In this document: one piece after another, positions 1 through 4,920 of the stretch | Numbering within the stretch: position 1 is the first letter of the stretch | Layout of the letters: every line of letters begins with the position of its first letter | Source of the DNA: Desulfuromonadaceae bacterium | GTDB taxonomy: Bacteria > Desulfobacterota > Desulfuromonadia > Desulfuromonadales > SZUA-540 | Direction: 5' to 3' | DNA length: 5,804 nucleotides | Assembly (NCBI GenBank): GCA_003250235.1 | Contig: QKGY01000296.1 | Location: 1-5,804 of the forward strand | Translations under genes and position numbers: made by a program | Notes under the pieces: generated by a model | Database searches by the model: none | The model's input: only the letters and a program-made list of their open reading frames with translations | What the model was told of the DNA's origin: nothing

Positions 1-1455
1 ACCCTGCTGCGGAATTACCCGGAGGTGCTGGCCAAATACCAGGAGCGTTTCCGCTATATTCTGGTGGACGAGTATCAGGACACCAACGCCGCCCAGTACC
101 TGCTGCTGAGGCTGCTTTCGGGCAAGTATCGCAACTTGTGCGTGGTGGGGGACGACGACCAGTCGATCTACGGCTGGCGCGGCGCCGACCTGGGGAACAT
201 CCTGGAGTTCGAAAAAGACTTCGCCGGCACGACCCTCATCAAGCTGGAGCAGAACTACCGCTCGTCGGGCAACATTCTCGCCGCCGCCAACGCGGTGATC
301 CGCCACAACGCCAAGCGCAAGGAGAAGGCGCTGTGGACCTCGGGGGGGAGCGGGCGGCTGATCGAGCAGATCGTCTGCGAGGACGAGGAGGACGAAGCGC
401 GCATGGTCATGGAGCGCATCCACTCCGAGCGTTTCCGCCTGAACCTGGAGTACCGCGACTTCGCCATTCTCTATCGCACCAACGTGCAGTCGCGGGCCTT
501 CGAGGAGCAGCTGCGCTACGAGAACATCCCCTACGTTCTCATCGGCGGCCAGCAGTTTTTCGACCGCAAGGAGGTCAAGGACGCCGTGGCCTACCTGCGG
601 GTGCTGGTCAATCCCCGCGACGAGGTCAACCTGCTGCGCATCCTCAACTACCCAAAGCGGGGAATCGGCGAGACGACCGCCGACCGGCTGATCCGCTTTT
701 CCGCCGACAGCAGCCATCCCCTGTGGGAGGTGCTGTCGGCGCCGTCCGATATCGAGGACCTGGGGGAGAAGGCGACGGAGGCCATCGCGGACTTCGTGAG
801 CCTCATGGAGCGCTATCGCAAAAGCTTCTCCCGTGGCAGGCACCTGGCGGAGACCACCCGCGAACTCTTTGCGGAGCTCAAGCTCGAAGACGAGATCTAC
901 CGGCAGAGCGAAGATCCGGCCAAGGCGCGTCGGCGGGCCGAGAACGTCGAAGAGGTCATCAATGCCATGGCGTCCTACGAAGAGCGGGAGGAGAAGCCGA
1001 CCTTGGGCGGTTTTCTGGAGAAGGTTTCTCTGCTCGACGAGGATCATCCCGGTCGTAACGACAAGGAGGCCAAGCTGGCGCGGGACGCCGTCACGCTAAT
1101 GAGCCTGCATTCGAGCAAGGGGCTGGAGTATCCGGTGGTCTTTCTGGTGGGGTTGGAAGAGGAGTATCTGCCGCACAAGAAGTCGATCCACGAGACCTTT
1201 GACGTGGACGAAGAGCGTCGCCTCTGCTACGTGGGCATCACCCGGGCGAAGCAGCACCTGATTCTGCTCCATGCCCGGCAGCGCAAAAAGTACGGCAAGA
1301 TGCTGCCGCGCGAGCCGAGCCGCTTTCTGCAGGAGATCCCTGCCGAACTATTGGAAGCCCGGCAGAGCGAGGGCAAGCCGCAGTTGCCGGAGGCCGAGCA
1401 GGAAAAGCTCGCCCAGAGTTTCTTCGCCGGCATCGATGCCCTGCTGAACAAATGA
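1..1455 (+). CDS. UvrD/Rep-family superfamily 1 DNA helicase (Rep-like), N-terminus cut off by window start
   Basis: ATP-dependent 3'-5' DNA helicase acting in replication restart or repair in the cytoplasm. The frame is open from base 1, so the gene begins upstream; GTG at 25 is an internal valine, not a start. The visible 484 residues contain motif II (LVDEYQDTN, from about 61), motif III (GDDDQSIYGWRGAD, 145-186), motif IV (LEQNYRSS, 244-267), a 2B-domain region (IGGQQFFDRKEVKDA, about 541), motif V (LMSLHSSKGLEYP, 1096-1134) and motif VI (RRLCYVGITRA, 1216-1248). The Walker A and Q motifs must lie upstream. Motif III and the C-terminal EPSRFLQEIP stretch resemble Rep more than PcrA, and the long UvrD/PcrA C-terminal tail appears to be missing, so Rep-like is preferred; automated annotation may say UvrD or PcrA. 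The TGA is at 1453-1455, followed by a terminator. No damage is visible in the fragment. Confidence 0.95.
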   Translation, partial: TLLRNYPEVLAKYQERFRYILVDEYQDTNAAQYLLLRLLSGKYRNLCVVGDDDQSIYGWRGADLGNILEFEKDFAGTTLIKLEQNYRSSGNILAAANAVIRHNAKRKEKALWTSGGSGRLIEQIVCEDEEDEARMVMERIHSERFRLNLEYRDFAILYRTNVQSRAFEEQLRYENIPYVLIGGQQFFDRKEVKDAVAYLRVLVNPRDEVNLLRILNYPKRGIGETTADRLIRFSADSSHPLWEVLSAPSDIEDLGEKATEAIADFVSLMERYRKSFSRGRHLAETTRELFAELKLEDEIYRQSEDPAKARRRAENVEEVINAMASYEEREEKPTLGGFLEKVSLLDEDHPGRNDKEAKLARDAVTLMSLHSSKGLEYPVVFLVGLEEEYLPHKKSIHETFDVDEERRLCYVGITRAKQHLILLHARQRKKYGKMLPREPSRFLQEIPAELLEARQSEGKPQLPEAEQEKLAQSFFAGIDALLNK

Positions 1456-1472
1456 AGTCTGCGCCAAAAATC

Positions 1473-1503
1473 AAAGGCCGGCCCTGAAACGGGGCCGGCC
1501 TTT
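1473..1503. terminator. Bidirectional intrinsic terminator between convergent genes
   Basis: A perfect 12-bp inverted repeat, 1473-1484 (AAAGGCCGGCCC) and 1492-1503 (GGGCCGGCCTTT), encloses a 7-base loop. On the + strand it is followed by T tract 1501-1504, 18 bases after the helicase stop. On the - strand the same stem is followed by T-rich sequence (complement of 1466-1475), so it can also end the cytochrome b5-like transcript, whose stop codon is 26 bases away. Confidence 0.85.
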
Positions 1504-1529
1504 TGCGTTGCCAGGAACGGGTGAGGGTG

Positions 1530-1847
1530 TCAGCGCAGGATAAAGTAAACGACGACGGCCACCGCGATCACCCCCATCACGACGAAACCCATCTTGCCCG
1601 ATCCGCCTGCGGGCTCGGGGGCGGCTTCTTCCAGCTGTCCGACCACCGGAAAACGCTCTACCACGGCGCGCACGTGGGGGGCATTTTTCAGCTCCTCGGT
1701 CAGATCCTGACCGGCGCTGTGCAGCCCCTGGTGATCGCCGTTCTGCCAAAGCTTGCTGCCGGTAAAATCGTAAATCTTGCCATTAACGGCGCCATAGGCC
1801 TTGCGGCCGTCTTTGCCGTCGAACTGTGCCAGTTCCTCTCGGGTCAT
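1530..1847 (-). CDS. Small cytochrome b5-like heme/steroid-binding domain protein with C-terminal membrane anchor
   Basis: A 105-residue protein with a cytochrome b5-like heme/steroid-binding domain at residues 1-72. Visible features are the start MTREELAQFDGKDG, NGKIYDFTGSKLW (residues 22-34), H39-QGLH43-SAGQDLT, APH58 and RFPVVGQL (65-72). H39 lines up with the HPGG heme histidine of classical b5 and H58 with the second ligand; this alignment is my inference, and the HPGG motif itself is degraded to HQGL. An Ala/Pro/Glu/Gly hinge (73-85) leads to a hydrophobic segment at 86-104 ending in a single Arg, giving a tail-anchored protein with the heme domain probably on the cytoplasmic side. The ATG at 1845-1847 is chosen because AGGAGG lies 5 bases upstream and the domain begins immediately; the longer frame to 1907 adds residues with no family resemblance. 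It is a single-gene unit, convergent with the helicase and divergent from the pilus operon. The redox partner is not indicated. Confidence 0.88.
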   Translation of the reverse strand: MTREELAQFDGKDGRKAYGAVNGKIYDFTGSKLWQNGDHQGLHSAGQDLTEELKNAPHVRAVVERFPVVGQLEEAAPEPAGGSGKMGFVVMGVIAVAVVVYFILR

Positions 1848-1852
1848 TGCTC

Positions 1853-1858
1853 CCTCCT
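1853..1858 (-). promoter_or_regulatory. Shine-Dalgarno AGGAGG fixing the start of the cytochrome b5-like gene
   Basis: The complement of CCTCCT at 1853-1858 is a perfect AGGAGG, 5 bases before the ATG at 1847-1845. It favours that start over the upstream in-frame GTG at 1907. Confidence 0.8.
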
Positions 1859-1905
1859 GTAAGTGTCGGGTGGCGGCATGGCGCCATCCCTGGATGCATC
1901 TTCCC

Positions 1906-1953
1906 ATTGTAGCGATATGACACTATTCTGCAAGCTGAGAAGGTGAGCGTCAA
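1906..1953 (-). promoter_or_regulatory. Candidate sigma-70-type promoter(s) for the cytochrome b5-like gene
   Basis: On the - strand, TTGACG (complement of 1948-1953) is followed after 17 bases by CAGAAT (1925-1930). An overlapping second candidate has TTGCAG (1928-1933), 16 bases, then TACAAT (1906-1911), a 5/6 match to the -10 consensus. Either would give a leader of roughly 50-70 bases. Matches were found by eye only; there is no support beyond spacing and position. Confidence 0.35.
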
Positions 1954-2176
1954 CCCCAAAAAAGAAGCGATGTGTGCCAGGTCAAAAAAATGACTTCCCT
2001 TTAAATGGGGGATACTTTATGGTGCCTTTCATTAAGGGAGTGTGTCATGCGCCCTTCTGTGTCGCACGTTTGTGTGCCATAGAAAAGGTTGATAGTGACC
2101 ATGGACCCTCGCCGAAGAAAACCTTGGACAGTGCCACCTGGTACAGAGGATTTCGTCGGGTGTGAAGATGTTTGAT

Positions 2177-2205
2177 TTGCCTCTTTTTTGTGTTTTGCGT
2201 CTAAC
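2177..2205 (+). promoter_or_regulatory. Weak candidate promoter for the msh operon
   Basis: TTGCCT (2177-2182), a 17-base spacer and TCTAAC (2200-2205) each match the sigma-70 boxes at 4 of 6 positions, inside an AT-rich stretch about 100 bases before mshI. TAAAAT at 2221-2226 is a better -10 but has no -35 at normal spacing (TTGCGT is 20 bases away). Treat this as a pointer to where a promoter could be, not as an identification. Confidence 0.18.
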
Positions 2206-2292
2206 TCCTTGATCAGAAACTAAAATGAGGGAAGACGCAGTGGCATGTTTTATGTATATGCAGAGACCTGAATTCTTTTGTGTCTGCTGGTG

Positions 2293-2300
2293 AGGGAGGG
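2293..2300 (+). promoter_or_regulatory. Shine-Dalgarno-like AGGGAGGG upstream of the proposed ATT start of mshI
   Basis: Purine-rich AGGGAGGG lies 8 bases before ATT 2309 and directly after the in-frame TGA at 2291-2293, so it can only serve a start downstream of that stop. I see nothing equally strong in front of GTG 2387, whose upstream bases (GCCGTCGCCCAG) are poor in purines. Confidence 0.5.
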
Positions 2301-2308
2301 CCCAGGTT

Positions 2309-3277
2309 ATTTTCGGCAAGAAACGCACACAATCCAACGGTCTCACCGGGATTTTCTGTCGCGAGGACGGCATTGCCGTCGCCCAGGTGCAGCGGCGCGA
2401 GAATGCTTCTCCCAAGCTGGTGTGCGGGGAGTTTCTTCTGCTGCCTCAGGGGATGATGCCTGCCGGGGTGCTGCAGGAGGGGATTTCCCGTCTGGGGCTC
2501 GGAAAGAGTCAGGGCGTCGGTGTGCTGGCTTCGGACGCGTACAGCCTGCTGCAAGTCGAGCCCCCGTCCGTGCCCTCCGCCGAGTTGCGCGAAGCAATCC
2601 GCTGGCAGATCCGCGAGCTGATCGATTATCCGGTGGACGAGGCGGTGGTGGATGTCTTCTCCGTTCCACAGGAAGGACGCCAGGGCCGTTCGCCCATCGC
2701 CTATGCGGTCGCCGCCCGTCGCGGAACCGTCCAGGAACAGGCCGTGTTGCTAAAAGCGGCCCGCCTCAAGATCAGCGCCCTCGACATTCCGGAGCTGGCG
2801 CTGCGTAATCTGACCGCTCTTCTCCCCGAGGACGAACGCGGTCTGGCATTTCTCAGCCTGGGACGAACCCAGGGAATGCTGATCCTCACCCGCGGACAAA
2901 ACCTGTATCTGACCCGACGTATCAATATCGGCAGTGACCAGTTGATGGAACTGGCTGCGGCTCCCGAAGGGGACGGCCTGGTCGATCTGTCCTCCCGCTT
3001 CAACGATCTGCTCGATTCGGTGGTGCTGGAGGTGCAGCGCTCCCTCGATTTCTACGAGAGCAACTTCTCCCTGCCGCCTATTTCCAGCCTGGTGGTGGCT
3101 CCCATGGAGGCGATTTTACCCCAGGTGATCCCCTATCTGAAGAGTTACCTCGGGATCACGGTGCGATCTCTCGACCTGTCGGAGATCCTCGAGTGTCCCG
3201 GCATGGATTCGATCAAGCAGGCCCGCTGTCTGCAGGCCATCGGCGCTTCGTTGCGCCGGAGAGCTGAGGCGCCATGA
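2309..3277 (+). CDS. mshI: MSHA biogenesis protein MshI (PilM-like), probable non-canonical ATT start
   Basis: Cytoplasmic PilM-like protein of the pilus assembly platform, expected to have a divergent actin-like fold and to dock on the N-terminus of the PilN-like protein encoded next. From ATT 2309 it is 322 residues. FGKKR, then GLTGIFCREDGIAVAQV (residues 11-27), gives the first beta strands of the fold; AIRWQIRELIDYPVDEAVVD (about 96-115) is the characteristic MshI/PilM stretch; a second subdomain follows (LAFLSLGRTQGMLILTRG and further). Conventional gene calling would start at GTG 2387 (296 residues) and lose the first strands. The frame is open back to TGA 2291 with no ATG, GTG or TTG before 2387, so ATT 2309 behind AGGGAGGG is the best upstream initiator; this is inference. 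The final TGA overlaps the next start as ATGA (3274-3277). The family call is firm; the start is not. Confidence 0.87.
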   Translation: MFGKKRTQSNGLTGIFCREDGIAVAQVQRRENASPKLVCGEFLLLPQGMMPAGVLQEGISRLGLGKSQGVGVLASDAYSLLQVEPPSVPSAELREAIRWQIRELIDYPVDEAVVDVFSVPQEGRQGRSPIAYAVAARRGTVQEQAVLLKAARLKISALDIPELALRNLTALLPEDERGLAFLSLGRTQGMLILTRGQNLYLTRRINIGSDQLMELAAAPEGDGLVDLSSRFNDLLDSVVLEVQRSLDFYESNFSLPPISSLVVAPMEAILPQVIPYLKSYLGITVRSLDLSEILECPGMDSIKQARCLQAIGASLRRRAEAP

Positions 3278-3876
3278 TCCAGCAGATCAACCTGTACCAG
3301 CCCGCGATGCTGGAGAAAAAGCAGTCGTTCCCGCTGTCGATGATGATGGCCCTGTTCGGCCTCGGCGTGGTGCTGATTGCCGGCTACTATGCCGGCGTCG
3401 CCTGGCAGACGCGGATCCTTGAGGTTCGCCTGAAGGCGCTGGAAAACCGCCAGACGGCGCTGTTGACCCAAATGACGGCTTTGCAGCAAGCGCCCGAGGC
3501 CCGCAAGAGTCCGCTGCTTCAACATGAGGTCGATAGCCTGAGCAGGGAGCTGGCCGCCAAACAGCCGCTGCTCGATCTGTTCAAAGCCCCTCTCACAGCG
3601 GCCAGTACCGGTTTTTCCGGATACCTCGAAGGGCTCTCCCGCCGCACCCCCGACGGGCTGTGGCTGTCGCATATCGTCCTGGCTTCTACCGCGGGCCGCT
3701 CGGCGTTGGAAGGCAGCGCCCTCGATGCCGAAAAGGTGCCGGCGTTCCTGCAGGCGCTGAAGGACGAACCCGCTTTCGTGGGTATGGCCTTTTCCGGGTT
3801 CAGTCTGGCCCGGGAGGAATCCGGTGGTCATGTCATCGATTTTCGGCTGGAAACCCGCAAGGAGTCCACACCATGA
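3274..3876 (+). CDS. PilN-domain MSHA/type IV pilus assembly protein (MshI2-like)
   Basis: A 200-residue bitopic inner-membrane protein. The short cytoplasmic N-terminus QQINLYQPAMLEKK (residues 3-16) is the INLYQ-type motif by which PilN binds PilM, so it is the likely contact with MshI. A transmembrane helix spans about 20-44 (FPLSMMMALF through GVAW), a likely coiled coil rich in Leu, Glu, Gln and Arg spans about 48-100, and a periplasmic PilN domain follows (FSGYLEGLSRRTPDGLWL, 114-131; VPAFLQALKDEPAF, 155-168). It is expected to pair with MshJ in the alignment complex. The ATG overlaps the mshI stop as ATGA, with TGAGG a few bases upstream, so translational coupling is likely. It occupies the pilN position in a pilMNOPQ-like order. 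Such genes are often left as hypothetical or called MshI2/MshN; the symbol is left empty for that reason. Confidence 0.88.
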   Translation: MIQQINLYQPAMLEKKQSFPLSMMMALFGLGVVLIAGYYAGVAWQTRILEVRLKALENRQTALLTQMTALQQAPEARKSPLLQHEVDSLSRELAAKQPLLDLFKAPLTAASTGFSGYLEGLSRRTPDGLWLSHIVLASTAGRSALEGSALDAEKVPAFLQALKDEPAFVGMAFSGFSLAREESGGHVIDFRLETRKESTP

Positions 3877-4547
3877 GCGGATTTCGTCAAAAACTCGCTC
3901 TCTGGGGGGCCGCTCTGGAGAAACGGACCCCGAGGGAGAAGATCCTGCTGGTGGTCGCCGCCCTCGCCATTGTCTACCTGGCGGTGGATGTGCTGGCGCT
4001 AAGTCCTCTGAAGCTGCGCCAGAAAGCCGTGCAGCAGAGCCTGAAGACAGCCGCGGAACAGGTCCCTCAGCTTGAAGCCCAGATCGTGGCGCTCACGACG
4101 AAGGCGACTCAGGACCCGGACCAGGACAATCGCCGTCAGCTCGAGGCGCTGCGTGCCCAAGTGGCCGAGATGGACGCCCGGTTGCAGGCTCTGACCCTGG
4201 ATCTGATCCCTCCGCGGGAGATGTCCCGGGTGCTGCAGGAGATTCTCCACCAGCAGAAGGGGGTGCGCCTGGTCAAGGCGGAAAACCTGCCGCCCGAACC
4301 GCTTTTGACCGTGGAGCCGGATGCGCAGGGCGAGGGGACCGAGCGTCCCAATGTCTACCGGCATGGGCTGCGCCTGGAATTTGCCGGCACCTATCCGCAG
4401 ATCCTGGCTACCCTGAAGGCTCTCGAAGGAGTGAAGCGTCAGCTGCTGTGGACTTCCCTGGAGTTGCAGGTGGTGGATTATCCGCAGTCGCGCGTGGTTC
4501 TGACCGTGCATACCCTGAGCCTGAGCAAGGAGTGGATCGGTGTCTAG
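3873..4547 (+). CDS. mshJ: MSHA biogenesis protein MshJ (PilO/GspM-like)
   Basis: A 224-residue bitopic inner-membrane protein. The cytoplasmic N-terminus holds a basic/acidic ALEKRTPREK stretch (14-23) like GspM/PilO proteins, then a transmembrane helix at about 24-43, a coiled-coil region at about 47-108 with many Gln, Glu, Leu and Ala, and a periplasmic ferredoxin-like PilO domain. Family-typical pieces are LIPPREMSRVLQEIL (111-125), GVRLVKAENLPPEPL (130-144), VYRHGLRLEFAGTYPQIL (161-178) and the C-terminal HTLSLSKEWIGV (213-224). It likely dimerises with the PilN-like protein and links it to MshK. The ATG overlaps the preceding stop as ATGA, with AAGGAG (3859-3864) 8 bases upstream. The 3' end overlaps mshK by 8 bases. 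Confidence 0.93.
   Translation: MSGFRQKLALWGAALEKRTPREKILLVVAALAIVYLAVDVLALSPLKLRQKAVQQSLKTAAEQVPQLEAQIVALTTKATQDPDQDNRRQLEALRAQVAEMDARLQALTLDLIPPREMSRVLQEILHQQKGVRLVKAENLPPEPLLTVEPDAQGEGTERPNVYRHGLRLEFAGTYPQILATLKALEGVKRQLLWTSLELQVVDYPQSRVVLTVHTLSLSKEWIGV
4527..4532 (+). promoter_or_regulatory. Shine-Dalgarno AAGGAG inside mshJ that sets the GTG start of mshK
   Basis: AAGGAG at 4527-4532 lies within the last codons of mshJ and 7 bases before GTG 4540. Because there is no ATG nearby, this site is what decides the mshK start. Confidence 0.7.
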
Positions 4548-4920
4548 TCACGGTGTTTCGATAAGATATTGCGGGTTCTGCGCCCTGGTGGTTTTCCTGC
4601 TGTCGGCATCGCCGTCTCCGGGCGCCGAGGCTCTGCGGGACCCGACCCGTCCCCCTCAGGGGATCGCGGCCCGGGAGCCCGGGGCGGAAACGGCGAACTG
4701 GCGGGTCACGGCCATCCTGATTTCACCGCAGCGCCGGGTGGCTACCGTGAACGGCAAAGCGGTTCAGATCGGGGACCGGGTTTCCGGCGCCCGTGTCGTG
4801 GAGATTGCTCCCGGGGCTGTGCGGCTGCGGGATTCCCGGAAAGAATTCACCGTCCGCCTGCAGACGCAGCGGATCAAAGAACCGGCGGCTCCGTCCGGTG
4901 AGGGGAATGGGATAAAATGA
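4540..4920 (+). CDS. mshK: MSHA biogenesis protein MshK (PilP/GspC-like periplasmic connector)
   Basis: A 126-residue exported protein. Residues 10-29 are hydrophobic (CGFCALVVFLLSASPSPGA) after a short N-terminus with one Arg, consistent with a signal peptide cut near AEA (29-31) or with an uncleaved anchor. The mature part opens with the family hallmark LRDPTRPP (32-39) and contains a small beta domain: WRVTAILISPQRRVATVNG (54-72), VQIGDRVSGARVVEIAPGAVRL (75-96) and KEFTVRL (101-107). This is the homology-region-like fold by which PilP/GspC proteins contact secretin N-domains, so it probably bridges MshJ and the PilN-like protein to MshL. The GTG start at 4540 is supported by AAGGAG 7 bases upstream and overlaps the end of mshJ by 8 bases. 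Its stop overlaps mshL as ATGA. Small MshK proteins diverge strongly, so the call leans on DPTRPP plus position. Confidence 0.87.
   Translation: MSSHGVSIRYCGFCALVVFLLSASPSPGAEALRDPTRPPQGIAAREPGAETANWRVTAILISPQRRVATVNGKAVQIGDRVSGARVVEIAPGAVRLRDSRKEFTVRLQTQRIKEPAAPSGEGNGIK

Larger units (their letters stand above)
1861..2308. other. Divergent intergenic region, AT-rich, no supported gene
   Basis: About 450 bases lie between the divergent cytochrome b5-like gene and mshI. Hand counts give 22-23 G+C per 60 bases in lines 1981-2040, 2161-2220 and 2221-2280 (about 37-38%), against about 62% in a line of the PilN-like gene. The short frames inside it (1974-2165 + and 2032-2415 -) resemble no family I know and are not called. 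The region holds short palindromes at 1878-1887 and 1893-1900, an imperfect long hairpin at 1990-2048, an imperfect palindrome at 2129-2146 and a T-rich tract at 2181-2196. It must contain the pilus operon promoter. I saw no tRNA, no cyclic-di-GMP (GEMM) riboswitch core and no convincing sigma-54 site. Confidence 0.7.

Noticed and set aside
1503..1862. 119-codon plus-strand frame opposite the cytochrome b5-like gene
   Set aside because: The minus-strand frame carries recognisable b5 motifs, a perfect ribosome binding site and a membrane anchor; the plus frame has none of these.
1970..2000. TGTGCCAGGTC-like sequence reminiscent of repeats linked to small transposases in related genomes
   Set aside because: No inverted partner, no transposase remnant and only one copy in the window.
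1971..2079. Direct repeat TGTGTGCCA at 1971-1979 and 2071-2079, exactly 100 bases apart
   Set aside because: Nine bases with no further similarity around them; expected by chance often enough that I do not treat it as a target-site duplication or iteron.
1974..2165. 63-codon plus-strand frame in the intergenic region (also possible from ATG 2019 behind GGGGGA)
   Set aside because: The product resembles no family I know, has no domain or membrane pattern, and lies in AT-rich DNA. GGGGGA before ATG 2019 is well placed, so a small unknown protein cannot be excluded, but nothing else supports one.
1861..2308. Cyclic-di-GMP (GEMM) riboswitch or sigma-54 promoter upstream of the pilus operon, as might be expected in this bacterial group
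   Set aside because: I searched by eye for the GEMM core (GGGCAAACC, GCAAAGCC) and for GG-N10-GC sites. Neither occurs; the nearest sigma-54 match, TGGCATG at 2241, has GT instead of GC at the -12 position.
2032..2415. 127-codon minus-strand frame across the intergenic region and the start of mshI
   Set aside because: It overlaps the coding region of mshI on the opposite strand and its sequence shows no recognisable fold.
2278..2808. 176-codon plus-strand frame overlapping mshI
   Set aside because: The product is Arg/Gly/Ala-rich with the look of an out-of-frame GC-rich translation, and the overlapping frame clearly encodes MshI.
3145..3831. Long minus-strand frames opposite the pilus genes (3145-3831, 3999-4511, 4764-5381)
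   Set aside because: They lie opposite well-recognised genes and are the usual antisense artefacts of GC-rich codon bias.
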